Source: JAKLIX01 sp964605655
Lineage (GTDB): Bacteria; Bacteroidota; Bacteroidia; Bacteroidales; CAIXZF01
DNA length: 64,000 nucleotides
NCBI GenBank assembly: GCA_964605655.1
Contig: CAZSDK010000004.1
Coordinates: forward strand, 62,001 to 126,000
Direction of reading: 5' to 3'
The notes under the pieces were generated by a model. That model worked only from the letters and a program-made list of their open reading frames with translations. It was not told the origin of the DNA and searched no databases. Positions 15,416 through 24,358 of the stretch are shown here, one piece after another. Numbering within the stretch: the first letter of the stretch is position 1; each line of letters opens with the position of its first letter. A program made the translations under genes and the position numbers.

Positions 15416-17566
15416 TCACTGTGATTTCTTTGCCTGTGCCGATGCGGCACGCTGCTTGAACTCATTGCCCTTAGCGGCATTGCCCATGATAAAATAGGTG
15501 TTGCCGATGTTGGTCAGGATCCTTGGGTTATCTGGATCCAGTTCCAGCGCTTTGGTGAAGAATTCCAGGGATTTAGCAAAATCTCTTTTGATCCCGTAGC
15601 AGACTCCAAGGTTCTCTACTGCCGATGGGTTCTTCGGATCCAATGAGTAAGCCTTCTGAAGGATCTCAATGGAATTGTCAATATCCTGGTAAACCCTGCC
15701 GAAGATCTCCCCCTTTTTTGCATAAGCAGCAGCATTGTCGGGCTGGTGTGCGATCAGCGTGTCCATGAGAGCGACAGCCTCCCGGGGTTTTCCGCTCTTC
15801 GACAAAAGGTCCGCCAGCTGGACCTTATGATCGGCATCATCCGGTTGCATCTTTATCAGGGTGTTAAAGGCCTTGATCCCCACTGCCATCTGTCCTTCCA
15901 TACCGGCCGTGATACCGGTGTACCTGAGTTTCACCAGGGCTTCGGCCTGTTTGTTATGGATCGACAGGCACTTAATATAGTAATCTGCCGCCTTGTCATA
16001 GTTTTTTCTCTGCAAGTAAACATTGCCCAACAGCACCCAGGCAGCCGAATTATCCGGATAAATCTCAATGGCTTTGGTCAGGTGGGTCTCGGCCTGGGCC
16101 AACAACGACTCCTTTTTACCCTCGTTCTCAGGCTTCATGCTCATATTCAAGTACATGCCACCGGCAGAAACGTTGCATTTCGTGCTGTTGCTGCTCACCT
16201 TTACATCGGTGGTGAACAGGGTCACATCGTCTTTCCAGACCAGGTTACGGCTGATGGTCTTGATGGAAAACAACCCGGTGACCAGAATGACCAGGATCAT
16301 GGCTAAATACCTGGTGGTGTTGTTTTTATAACTACTTCCTGCCACCTTCTGGCTGATGAACCATCCTGCTGCCAGGGCAAAGCCCAACAGTGGAACGAAC
16401 ATGAACCTCTCGTTCATGAAAGTACCCACATTGAACACCAGGTTGGACGAAATGGAAAAGGTGATCAGGTAAAGCAAAATGGCATAACTGAGAACACGCT
16501 TTCTGAAAATCCCTGCCAAAGCATATAACCCCATCATAAGGTACAGAATGGCACTTAACCTTACCCACGTATTGCTCCATTGGGTGATCTGTATCTGCCA
16601 GGGGTAATAATCGTGCGTAAGAGGATGAGGTAAAAGCAGAAGTTTCAGGTAAATTCCCCAGGTTAAGGTATTGGTAGCCAGTTTATTGGCCAAAGTAGTG
16701 TTGACATAGGGATCGTTAAGGATTTCCGCAACCTTTTCGCTGCTGACCAGGTAGCCCAGTGCTTGTTCACGTAGAATGAGATAAAAGATAGTCGAAATCA
16801 TCAGGGGGCTGATCACCAGCAGGTGGGATTTTAAATCTGCTTTTTTAAAGAAGAAGAGGGTGAGGGGTATCACCACTATAAAGGTGGCGGCGTTTTCCTT
16901 GGCCAGCAGAGCCAGCAGGAAGGTGACCAGACTGAACGGCAGGAGCCATATTTTTCTGGTCTCGACGTAACGGATGGAAAGGAGCAATGTCGCCAGAGAA
17001 CCCAACAAAGAAAGAATCTCATCCCGCCCTTTTATGTTGGCGACAACCTCGGTATGAATGGGATGACAGGCGAATATCAGGGTGGCCAGGAACGGAAGGG
17101 AGCGATACCAGAATTTGTGATGGTAAGTGCCCAGCAGGTTTTTCAGGATGACGAACAAGATCCACACACAGAGCAGGTAGAGGACAATATTCATCAGGTG
17201 ACCGATAAACGGATTCAGACCAAAGAACTGGTATTCAGTGGCAAACATGATTTGTGACAGGGGTCTGTACCTGCCTCCCGCCACCAGTTTCTTCTGGACG
17301 CCGAAAAACCCGGTGAAAGCGTCATTCGTCATGATCTCCCCAAACCCGGATATCCCTTTTTTGGTGAAGCTGTTCTCGGTGATCATCAGGGTGTCATCGA
17401 GGGCGTATTTCAAGAACAGGGTGTCGGAATAGATCAGGGCCGTGAAGATCAGCAGAAAGATCAACTGCAGACGGCTGGCCTTAGGATCATTCTTCAATAA
17501 CTGCGGTGGAGGCGGAGGTGCCTTCTTCTGGAGACTTTTCTTATTTCTGTTGTCTTTGATATTCAT
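15416..17566 (-). CDS. TMTC-like membrane protein with TPR tail
   Basis: 716 residues. After a Lys/Pro-rich cytosolic lead (PPPPPQ), about 10-12 transmembrane segments cover residues 33-460, then TPRs run from about 480 to 710 (for example NSAAWVLLGNVYLQRKNYDK). The first loop has the acidic pair of GT-C glycosyltransferases (KYALDDTLMI), and ACHPIHTEVVANIKGRDEIL matches the TMTC family motif. It is thus likely a lipid-linked-sugar-dependent glycosyltransferase of the inner membrane with a periplasmic TPR scaffold; the sugar and target are not known. It lies 24 bp downstream of namZ, probably in one operon. Confidence 0.82.
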   Translation of the reverse strand: MNIKDNRNKKSLQKKAPPPPPQLLKNDPKASRLQLIFLLIFTALIYSDTLFLKYALDDTLMITENSFTKKGISGFGEIMTNDAFTGFFGVQKKLVAGGRYRPLSQIMFATEYQFFGLNPFIGHLMNIVLYLLCVWILFVILKNLLGTYHHKFWYRSLPFLATLIFACHPIHTEVVANIKGRDEILSLLGSLATLLLSIRYVETRKIWLLPFSLVTFLLALLAKENAATFIVVIPLTLFFFKKADLKSHLLVISPLMISTIFYLILREQALGYLVSSEKVAEILNDPYVNTTLANKLATNTLTWGIYLKLLLLPHPLTHDYYPWQIQITQWSNTWVRLSAILYLMMGLYALAGIFRKRVLSYAILLYLITFSISSNLVFNVGTFMNERFMFVPLLGFALAAGWFISQKVAGSSYKNNTTRYLAMILVILVTGLFSIKTISRNLVWKDDVTLFTTDVKVSSNSTKCNVSAGGMYLNMSMKPENEGKKESLLAQAETHLTKAIEIYPDNSAAWVLLGNVYLQRKNYDKAADYYIKCLSIHNKQAEALVKLRYTGITAGMEGQMAVGIKAFNTLIKMQPDDADHKVQLADLLSKSGKPREAVALMDTLIAHQPDNAAAYAKKGEIFGRVYQDIDNSIEILQKAYSLDPKNPSAVENLGVCYGIKRDFAKSLEFFTKALELDPDNPRILTNIGNTYFIMGNAAKGNEFKQRAASAQAKKSQ

Positions 17567-17590
17567 GATGCCTTTTGATTGTCAGATGGA

Positions 17591-18814
17591 CTATTCAAAA
17601 TCCGGGTACAACAAGTATTTTTTCCTGGTCTTTTTAAATTTCCTGAGATCGTCATCCCAACTCTCCCTGATCTTGTTTTCCGTCATACCTTCTTCTATTT
17701 GTTTTTTTAATTCATAGTTCCCGGCAAGCTGATCGAAATAGGAATTAAAAAATCGGGTTTTATCGGGATACGTTTTATACAACTCCAGTATCCAGAACAG
17801 GTAGAGCTTTCCGGCGTCACGAAGGAAATTCGTGCTGAATTCCTCGAGGTCATAACCCTGGCAGATCTGATCAAGGTAGGGTGGATTGGTGCTGTACCCT
17901 TCCATGCGTTTGGGTGTAAAACTGACGGTGCCGTCGACCAGGCCCGGGTAACCGATGAACTGGAAGGGTTTGGGAGTGCCTCTGCCTATGCTGACAGCCG
18001 TACCCTCGAAGAGCCCGAGGCTCGGGTAGAGGTAAATCGATGCCATGTTGGGAAGGTTGGGTGAGGGAGGAACGGGCAGCTGGTACAGGTCGAGATGATT
18101 ATAGTTGAAAACCGGGATGACGGTCAGCCTGCAGGCCTGTGCGCCGGAAAGCCATCCTTCGCCATTGATCATGGAAGCATATTCGCCCAGCGTCATCCCG
18201 TGGACCAGGGGGATGGGATTAAGGCCCACAAAGGATCTGCAGGAAGGTTGCAACACAGGCCCGTCAATATAATATCCGTTGGGGTTCGGCCTGTCGAGAA
18301 GGATAAAAGGGATGTCATGCCTGGCACAGGCTTCCATCATATACTGCATGGTGGTGGCATAGGTGTAAAACCTGGTCCCCACATCCTGGATGTCAAAAAG
18401 GATCACATCAACATGGTGAAGATCTGAAGCAGAAGGCTTCTTCTTCTTTCCGTAAAGGGATACAACAGGGATCCCAGTCCTGGCGTCGACACTGTTTTTC
18501 AGATTTTCACCTGCCTCTGCCTGTCCTCTGAACCCGTGTTCCGGAGAAAAGATCCGGGTGATATGGATACCGAGGCTTACCAGGCTGTCGACCAGGTGCC
18601 TCTTTCCGATCATTGCCGTGTGATTGGCTACCACCGCCACATTTTTACCCCTGATCTTGTTAAGGTACTGATCGGTCCTTTCAGCACCTGTGCGTATTTC
18701 TTTACCGGTAATGATTCTCCGGGTGATCTTTCTGTTTGCATCCGTCTGGCCAATTAAAACACAAGCGGATGTCAGGACCAGAACGAACGATAAGACTAAG
18801 GCTTTCCTGTACAT
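17591..18814 (-). CDS. namZ: Exo-beta-N-acetylmuramidase NamZ (DUF1343, GH171)
   Basis: 407 residues with a signal peptide (LVLSFVLVLTSACVLIGQ). Family motifs are NHTAMIGKRHLVDSL, FSPEHGFRGQAEAG, FDIQDVGTRFYTY and LDRPNPNGYYIDGP. NamZ enzymes release MurNAc from the non-reducing ends of peptidoglycan fragments in the periplasm and feed wall recycling. The length is typical. It is followed by the TMTC-like gene in a likely operon and is divergent from the permease at 18864. With mpl at 21080 it suggests active peptidoglycan turnover. Confidence 0.92.
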   Translation of the reverse strand: MYRKALVLSFVLVLTSACVLIGQTDANRKITRRIITGKEIRTGAERTDQYLNKIRGKNVAVVANHTAMIGKRHLVDSLVSLGIHITRIFSPEHGFRGQAEAGENLKNSVDARTGIPVVSLYGKKKKPSASDLHHVDVILFDIQDVGTRFYTYATTMQYMMEACARHDIPFILLDRPNPNGYYIDGPVLQPSCRSFVGLNPIPLVHGMTLGEYASMINGEGWLSGAQACRLTVIPVFNYNHLDLYQLPVPPSPNLPNMASIYLYPSLGLFEGTAVSIGRGTPKPFQFIGYPGLVDGTVSFTPKRMEGYSTNPPYLDQICQGYDLEEFSTNFLRDAGKLYLFWILELYKTYPDKTRFFNSYFDQLAGNYELKKQIEEGMTENKIRESWDDDLRKFKKTRKKYLLYPDFE

Positions 18815-18839
18815 ACAAAGATTAGGTCACTTAAAAATA

Positions 18840-18847
18840 TACCTTTG
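18840..18847 (+). promoter_or_regulatory. -7 box for the ABC permease gene
   Basis: TACCTTTG lies 16 bases before the ATG at 18864. Its position rules out the longer open frame that begins at 18690 inside namZ. Confidence 0.55.
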
Positions 18848-18863
18848 CAATATTATAAAAAAT

Positions 18864-20096
18864 ATGCTTTTACGCTTAGAAGGCTATATTTCGAGAAGGT
18901 TGCTCCGGGGCGAGAAAAGGAATTTCTCCAGGCCCATCGTCAGGGTTGCTGTCATCAGCGTGGCTCTTGGTCTGGCATGCATGATCGTGTCCGTTGCCAT
19001 CGTTACCGGGTTCCAGAAGGCCATCAGGGATAAGATCACGGGTTTTGGGTCTCATATACAGATCACCTACTTCGATAACAACAATTCTTATGAGATGCAG
19101 CCCATCACGGCTGACCCGTCCAGGCTCTCCTCTATTTCTGCCGTGGAAGGAGTGAAGAATGTACAGGTCTTTGCCACCAAGGCTGCCATTATCAAGACGG
19201 ACAAAGATATCGAGGGCGTGGTTTTCAAAGGTGTGGGACCCGATTATGACTGGTCCTATTTCAACAGCAAGATTGTGGAAGGGAAGCCTGTCCGGTTTAA
19301 TACTGATACACCGAGTTATAAGGTATTGATTTCTAAGGATTTGTCAGACAGGCTTTACCTGAAGACCGGAGACCCTCTCAGGATGTACTTCATACAGGAA
19401 GGAGAGACCGTGCCACGCGGACGAAGATGTGTGATTTCAGGAATCTATGAGACCGGCCTCCAGGAGTTTGATCGACTTTATGTAATGGGTGACATTCGAA
19501 TCATCAGGAAACTGAATGAATGGGCAGATGACCAGGTCGGAGGGATTGAAGTTCAGGTGAAGAATTTCGATGACCTGGCTCAGGTCGCCGAAAACGTCGA
19601 TGCTACCCTGGGTTACGAGATGAACAGCATGACCATCAGGGACCTGTACCCGCAGATCTTTGAATGGCTCGACCTGATGGATATGAATGTGATCATCATC
19701 CTGGTGCTGATGATCACGGTCTCCGCCATGACCATGATCTCCACCATCCTCATCATGGTATTGGAAAAGACCAGCCTGATCGGGATACTGAAAGCTCTTG
19801 GCGCAAGGAATCCGGCGATCCGGAAGCTTTTTATCGTCCAGGGGGCTTATGTTCTGATGAAAGGAATGTTGTGGGGAAACCTGATAGGTATTTCGCTCTG
19901 CTGGATACAGTCACAATGGGGATTCATCAAGCTTCCGCAGGATTCGTATTATGTGTCCATGGTGCCTGTCAACCTGGAGGCCGTTCACCTGATACTGCTG
20001 AATGCCGGGGCACTGGTCATTTGCCTGCTGTTGATGATGCTTCCTTCCATGGCCATCAGCCGCATATCTCCCATCAGAACCATCCGCTATCAGTAG
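18864..20096 (+). CDS. ABC transporter permease, LolC/LolE-like
   Basis: 410 residues from the ATG at 18864; the frame is open further upstream but would overlap namZ and its promoter. The N-terminal segment (FSRPIVRVAVISVALGLACM) is the first membrane helix of MacB/LolE-type permeases. A periplasmic domain follows (about 60-260), then three helices near the C-terminus (VIIILVLMITVSAMTMIST, GAYVLMKGMLWGNLIG, VHLILLNAGALVICLLL) and the FtsX-like closing RISPIRTIRY. It likely moves lipoproteins from the inner membrane together with an ATPase and a partner encoded elsewhere. The stop lies 1 bp from the convergent cysH stop. Confidence 0.88.
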   Translation: MLLRLEGYISRRLLRGEKRNFSRPIVRVAVISVALGLACMIVSVAIVTGFQKAIRDKITGFGSHIQITYFDNNNSYEMQPITADPSRLSSISAVEGVKNVQVFATKAAIIKTDKDIEGVVFKGVGPDYDWSYFNSKIVEGKPVRFNTDTPSYKVLISKDLSDRLYLKTGDPLRMYFIQEGETVPRGRRCVISGIYETGLQEFDRLYVMGDIRIIRKLNEWADDQVGGIEVQVKNFDDLAQVAENVDATLGYEMNSMTIRDLYPQIFEWLDLMDMNVIIILVLMITVSAMTMISTILIMVLEKTSLIGILKALGARNPAIRKLFIVQGAYVLMKGMLWGNLIGISLCWIQSQWGFIKLPQDSYYVSMVPVNLEAVHLILLNAGALVICLLLMMLPSMAISRISPIRTIRYQ

Positions 20097-20097
20097 A

Positions 20098-20820
20098 TTA
20101 TTCTTTGATATGTAACCCGCATTCCCGGGTTTCCGGGTTTTCCCACCACCATCTTCCTGCCCTGATGTCTTCTCCTTCTTCTATGGCACGAGTGCAAGGC
20201 TGGCAGCCGATACTCGGATATCCTTTGAGATGCAGCGGGTGAAAGGGCACCTTCTCACGTTTGATGTATTCCCAGACCTGTTCTTCCGACCAGTTTACCA
20301 GGGGATTGACTTTTATCATCTGATGGTTGGAATCCCATTCCACTCCCGGGACCTGGGTCCGGGTCACCGACTGGCTCCTTCTTAACCCGCTGATCCAGGC
20401 TTTCCTTCCCTGCATGGCTCTTTTTAAAGGCTCTATCTTGCGGATATGACAGCAGTGTTTTCTCAATTCAATGCTGTCGTAGAAAAGGTTGATTCCATGC
20501 TCCCTGACCATGTTCTCAACCCTTCCGGCTTCAGGAAAATAAATCTCCATCTTTATTTTGTAACGGCTGTTGGTGGATTGAATGAGGTCATAGGTTTCAG
20601 GAAACAATCTTCCGGTATCGAGGGTGAAAATGGGAATACCGGGGTCGATTTTCATGATCATGTCAGTCAGTACCTGGTCTTCTAATCCAAGGCTGGAGGC
20701 CAGGGCGATCTCCCTGCCAAAACGGGTGATGAAATATTGCAGGATCTGTTCGGGTTCCTTTCCTTCAAAATCAAGGTTCCAGCGCTCACATTGATGGATG
20801 AGGTCTTCCATTGGCTTCAT
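20098..20820 (-). CDS. cysH: Adenylyl-sulfate (APS) reductase, CysH family
   Basis: 240 residues. It reduces APS to sulfite in assimilatory sulfate reduction. The 4Fe-4S cysteines of the APS-type enzyme are present: Cys123-Cys124 in KHCCHIRK and Cys206/Cys209 in GCQPC, so APS rather than PAPS is the expected substrate. The catalytic Cys234 lies in the C-terminal ECGLH. Also seen are ASSLGLEDQV, LDTGRLFPET and ISGLRRSQS. No other sulfur genes are nearby. A TACCTTTG -7 box lies at 20834-20841 on the minus strand. Confidence 0.95.
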   Translation of the reverse strand: MKPMEDLIHQCERWNLDFEGKEPEQILQYFITRFGREIALASSLGLEDQVLTDMIMKIDPGIPIFTLDTGRLFPETYDLIQSTNSRYKIKMEIYFPEAGRVENMVREHGINLFYDSIELRKHCCHIRKIEPLKRAMQGRKAWISGLRRSQSVTRTQVPGVEWDSNHQMIKVNPLVNWSEEQVWEYIKREKVPFHPLHLKGYPSIGCQPCTRAIEEGEDIRAGRWWWENPETRECGLHIKE

Positions 20821-20833
20821 GGGTTACAGGCTG

Positions 20834-20841
20834 CAAAGGTA
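20834..20841 (-). promoter_or_regulatory. -7 box for cysH
   Basis: Read on the minus strand it is TACCTTTG, 14 bases before the cysH ATG, so the leader would be very short. No clear -33 element. Confidence 0.45.
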
Positions 20842-20889
20842 CCTGAAATTTTCAAGGCACCAGCCTCCTTTCCACAGCCCACCTCCCAA

Positions 20890-20963
20890 CCTCCCCCCAA
20901 TCAGGGGGAGGAGCACTTCATTGATGCCCGAAACTACTCCCTTCCCCCACGTCGGGAGAAGGG
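20890..20963. repeat. Two adjacent GC-rich hairpins, REP-like
   Basis: CCTCCCCC (20890-20897) pairs with GGGGGAGG (20904-20911). CCCTTCCCCC (20939-20948) pairs with GGGAGAAGGG (20954-20963) with one mismatch. They lie between the divergent cysH and mpl genes, where a terminator makes no sense, so a dispersed palindromic repeat is more likely. Confidence 0.55.
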
Positions 20964-21079
20964 CAGGGATAGGGGCGGATAAATAGGGCAGCCTTACAAG
21001 ACAGCCTTTTTGTTTGAAATTCATTGCCGGTTTTCTGCCAGAGGATGAAAACCCAGTATCTTCGTAAAAAAAAACGGGC

Positions 21080-22459
21080 ATGCATCGTGTACATTTTATT
21101 GCCATTGGGGGCAGTGCCATGCACAACCTTGCGCTGGCACTTAATAAGAAAGGTCTGTGGGTGAGCGGTTCTGATGACGAGATCTTCGAGCCGGCCAGGA
21201 CCAGGTTGCAGGTACATGGCCTCCTTCCGGAAAAAGAAGGCTGGTTCCCTGAAAAGCTGGATACAACCATCGAGGCAGTGATCCTTGGGATGCATGCTAA
21301 AAAGGACAACCCGGAGCTTCTCCGGGCCCAGGAGCTGGGTATCAGGATTTATTCCTACCCTGAATTCCTGTATGAGCAGTCAAAAGACAAATACCGGGTG
21401 GTCGTGGGCGGCAGTCATGGCAAAACCACCATCACCGCCATGATTTTGCATGCTTTGCAGCACGCAGGGGTGGAAACTGATTTCATGGTCGGGGCTAAGC
21501 TGGAAGGATTTGATGTCATGGTAAGGCTCACTGAAACAGCTAAGTATATGGTTTTTGAAGGAGATGAGTACCTTACTTCACCTATTGATCCAAGACCTAA
21601 ATTCCATCTTTACAAGCCTCACCTGGGTTTGATCAGTGGTATCGCGTGGGATCATATCAACGTATTCCCGACTTTTGAGAGGTATGTGGATCAGTTCAGG
21701 CAGTTCATTGACCTCGTGGAAGAAGGCGGTGAACTGGTTTACTGTGCGGAGGATGGGGTTTTAAAGGATCTTTGCGGAGAAAAAGAAACGGGTCGAACCA
21801 TCACCAAAACTCCTTACAGGTTTCCGTTGTTCAGCATTAATGAAGGAGTAACCTGTGTGACCTCCGAAAACACCACTTATCCCTTGAGTGTTTTCGGCCG
21901 CCATAATCTTCTGAACGCAGTGGGTGCCAGTATCCTGTGTGACAGGATGGGTGTGCCGGGTGCGGTCTTCTGGAGTTCGATGAAATCCTTCAGAGGGGCG
22001 TCCAACAGGTTGGAACTCATCGGCAGATCTGATGAAACACTGGTATATAAGGATTTTGCCCATGCACCCTCAAAGGTGGAGGCTACCATCAGGGCCATGA
22101 AGGAACAATACCCTGACCGTTCGCTCTTTGCCTGTTTTGAACTTCATACCTACAGCAGCCTGAGCCGGGAATTTCTCAGCCATTATGCGGGCTCCCTAGA
22201 CATGGCCGATGAGGCTGTGGTCTATTATAACCCCCATGCGATTCAGCTGAAACGCCTCCCGAACCTGGATCCGGATGACATTAAGCAAGGTTTTGCCAGG
22301 AAAGGGCTCAGAGTGTTCAGCAGTTCAGAAGCCCTTCAGCATTATCTGCTGTCTCAGGACTGGAAAAACACTAACCTTCTTTTCATGAGTTCAGGTAATT
22401 TTGATGGCATGAATCTTGATCGGTTCTGTGCCCAAATCTTGGGAGAAATGGATGATTGA
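21080..22459 (+). CDS. mpl: UDP-MurNAc:tripeptide ligase Mpl (Mur ligase)
   Basis: 459 residues. It ties recycled L-Ala-gamma-D-Glu-meso-DAP peptide back onto UDP-MurNAc. The ATP loop is GGSHGKTT (about 110-117), the N-terminal Rossmann motif is IAIGGSAMHNLALAL, and the family-specific EGDEYLTSPIDPRPKF replaces the MurC pattern, so Mpl is preferred over MurC. The ISGIAWDHINVFPT and DFAHAPSK motifs of the central and C-terminal domains are present. A TATCTTCG box at 21057-21064, one mismatch from the -7 consensus, precedes the ATG. It is a likely partner of NamZ in wall recycling. Confidence 0.9.
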   Translation: MHRVHFIAIGGSAMHNLALALNKKGLWVSGSDDEIFEPARTRLQVHGLLPEKEGWFPEKLDTTIEAVILGMHAKKDNPELLRAQELGIRIYSYPEFLYEQSKDKYRVVVGGSHGKTTITAMILHALQHAGVETDFMVGAKLEGFDVMVRLTETAKYMVFEGDEYLTSPIDPRPKFHLYKPHLGLISGIAWDHINVFPTFERYVDQFRQFIDLVEEGGELVYCAEDGVLKDLCGEKETGRTITKTPYRFPLFSINEGVTCVTSENTTYPLSVFGRHNLLNAVGASILCDRMGVPGAVFWSSMKSFRGASNRLELIGRSDETLVYKDFAHAPSKVEATIRAMKEQYPDRSLFACFELHTYSSLSREFLSHYAGSLDMADEAVVYYNPHAIQLKRLPNLDPDDIKQGFARKGLRVFSSSEALQHYLLSQDWKNTNLLFMSSGNFDGMNLDRFCAQILGEMDD

Positions 22460-22477
22460 GTCATTAATCAATAATCT

Positions 22478-23563
22478 ATGAAAACTAAATATCCTCTCAG
22501 TCTTTTGTTTTTCGTCTGTATTGTCTTTCAGGTCATTGCCCAGGAAGGACCTCTGATGAAACTTGAGATATTCAGGCATGATTTCGGAAGGATCTATGAG
22601 GTCGACGGGCCGGTGGTCCATTCCTTTGCATTTGAGAACGTCGGTACCGATACACTCATGCCGATCCGTTTGAAAACCAGTAGTCCCAATGTTAAAGGCG
22701 ATTTTGTCCCTGAGAAGGTGGCCCCGGGAAAAAAAGGCGAAATACGGGTGACCTTCGATCCAAAAGATGAGTCAGGTAGGGTGGATAAGGTGATCAGCAT
22801 CAGGACCAATGATGTGAAATATCCGGTCCGGCAGCTCGGGTTCATCGCTGAAGTGGTTGAAAGAGAGAAGACGATCCTTGATTACTATCCCGTTGCGGTA
22901 GGTAATCTCAGGTTCAAATCCACACATGTTGCCATGGACCTCCTGAAAAATACCGAGGTCAGAAATGATACATTTAAGATCTATAATTCAGGGACCAATC
23001 CCATTGAAATGGAGGTGGTATCGGCTCCTGAATACACGGAATGGCAATGTGTTCCGAAGACAATCAAACCGGCATCGGAAGGGTTCATCAGGGTTACCTA
23101 TCATGCGGATCGCTGCTTTAAATGGGGCCTGGATATGGAGACTTTTACCCTGAAGACCAACGACAGCCTGGTGCCTGAAAAGAGACTCAGCATTGGGGTG
23201 AATGTGATTGAGGATTTTTCATACCTCAGGAACGAAGAGTCTAAACCCTCTGTTTTATTTAAGGAAGTGACCCATGATTTTGGGGAGGTCATACAAGGAC
23301 AGACTGTCACCCACTCTTTTACATTCAAAAATAAAGGCAATGCAGACCTCATCATCAGAAGGACAAAAGCCAATTGTGGCTGTACCGTTTCCAGGCTCGA
23401 AAAAGAGGTTCTGAAACCAGGTGAATCTTCTTTTTTAGAGGTAACTTATAATTCACTGGGGATGAAAGGTCTTCAGAACAAAAGCCTCGTGGTGATCTGC
23501 AATGATCCCGACTATCCGGTGACCAACCTGAGTTTCTCTGCGAATGTAGTCGAAAATAAATAA
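22478..23563 (+). CDS. Secreted protein with two DUF1573 domains
   Basis: 361 residues with a signal peptide (YPLSLLFFVCIVFQVIAQ). Two DUF1573 modules flank a third Ig-like stretch: about 25-115 (HDFGRIYEVDGP, without the Cys pair) and about 265-358 (THDFGEVIQGQ and ANCGCTVS). The middle region (GNLRFKSTHVAMD) aligns with the N-terminal half of the next gene. It is therefore the longer of two tandem paralogues. It follows mpl by 18 bp and may be co-transcribed. Probable envelope scaffold; function unknown. Confidence 0.88.
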   Translation: MKTKYPLSLLFFVCIVFQVIAQEGPLMKLEIFRHDFGRIYEVDGPVVHSFAFENVGTDTLMPIRLKTSSPNVKGDFVPEKVAPGKKGEIRVTFDPKDESGRVDKVISIRTNDVKYPVRQLGFIAEVVEREKTILDYYPVAVGNLRFKSTHVAMDLLKNTEVRNDTFKIYNSGTNPIEMEVVSAPEYTEWQCVPKTIKPASEGFIRVTYHADRCFKWGLDMETFTLKTNDSLVPEKRLSIGVNVIEDFSYLRNEESKPSVLFKEVTHDFGEVIQGQTVTHSFTFKNKGNADLIIRRTKANCGCTVSRLEKEVLKPGESSFLEVTYNSLGMKGLQNKSLVVICNDPDYPVTNLSFSANVVENK

Positions 23564-23581
23564 CCCTAATCCATTCTGTAT

Positions 23582-24358
23582 ATGCGTATAAACTTGATTT
23601 TATTCACTATACTGGCTGTAATTTCTCTGAATGTTCTTGGGCAGCAGAAGCAGAGCCAGGTCATCGTTAAGGATTCTGCATACCCATACAGTAAGGGCAA
23701 TCTTTTGTTCAACAAAGAACATGTTAAAATGAATTATGTAAAGAATACAGAGATCAGGAGAGATTCTTTGCTTTTTATTAATAATTCGTCCCGGCCATTG
23801 ACCCTGAGCCTGAAGCCCACCCCGGCATACATGGAGTGTTCGGTATCGCCGCCTGTATTGGAACCCGGAATGACAGGAAAGATCATGATTGATTTCAATG
23901 CCGCAAAAAAGGATGATTTCGGGTACAGTTATGAAAGTGTGGTGCTGATGACCAACGACAGCATAGAGCCTGAAAAGTTCTTCTTTGTCATGGTATATAT
24001 TGAAGAGGACTTCTCAGGACTTACCAAGGAACAAAGAGATAATGCACCTGGAATTTCCTTTAAAAATGAGATCTATGAATATGGGACGATCAGGCAGGGG
24101 GAGAAAGTCGATTGTTATTTTGAGTTCAGCAACAAGGGAAAGTCTGATCTGATCATCAGAAAGACTAAGGCGAGCTGTGGATGTACAGCCACAGAACCTG
24201 AAAAAGTATTATTGAAACCGGGTGAAAGCAGTAAGATCCATGTGGTTTTCGACAGCACGGGACTCACAGGGGAACAGCAGAAGACCGTATATGTTTATAG
24301 CAATGATCCCCGCTACTCCACGGTTGCACTTCAGCTTAAAGGAATCGTGAAGAAATGA
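23582..24358 (+). CDS. DUF1573 secreted protein, shorter tandem paralogue
   Basis: 258 residues with a signal peptide (LILFTILAVISLNVLGQ). It lacks the first DUF1573 module of its neighbour but keeps the middle region (KGNLLFNKEHVKMNYVKNTE) and the C-terminal DUF1573 (YEYGTIRQGEK and ASCGCTATEP). It lies 18 bp after its paralogue, so the two form a likely operon born of duplication. Its TGA abuts the convergent stop to make TGATCA. Confidence 0.88.
   Translation: MRINLILFTILAVISLNVLGQQKQSQVIVKDSAYPYSKGNLLFNKEHVKMNYVKNTEIRRDSLLFINNSSRPLTLSLKPTPAYMECSVSPPVLEPGMTGKIMIDFNAAKKDDFGYSYESVVLMTNDSIEPEKFFFVMVYIEEDFSGLTKEQRDNAPGISFKNEIYEYGTIRQGEKVDCYFEFSNKGKSDLIIRKTKASCGCTATEPEKVLLKPGESSKIHVVFDSTGLTGEQQKTVYVYSNDPRYSTVALQLKGIVKK

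Noticed and set aside
15746..16306. Plus-strand open frame opposite the TPR region of the TMTC-like gene
   Set aside because: It is antisense to well-formed TPRs and shows no family match.
18690..18863. N-terminal extension of the LolE-like permease
   Set aside because: It would overlap namZ and contain the permease's own -7 box; the family begins at the later ATG.
20890..20963. CRISPR repeat
   Set aside because: There are only two unlike hairpins, with no regular spacing or spacers.
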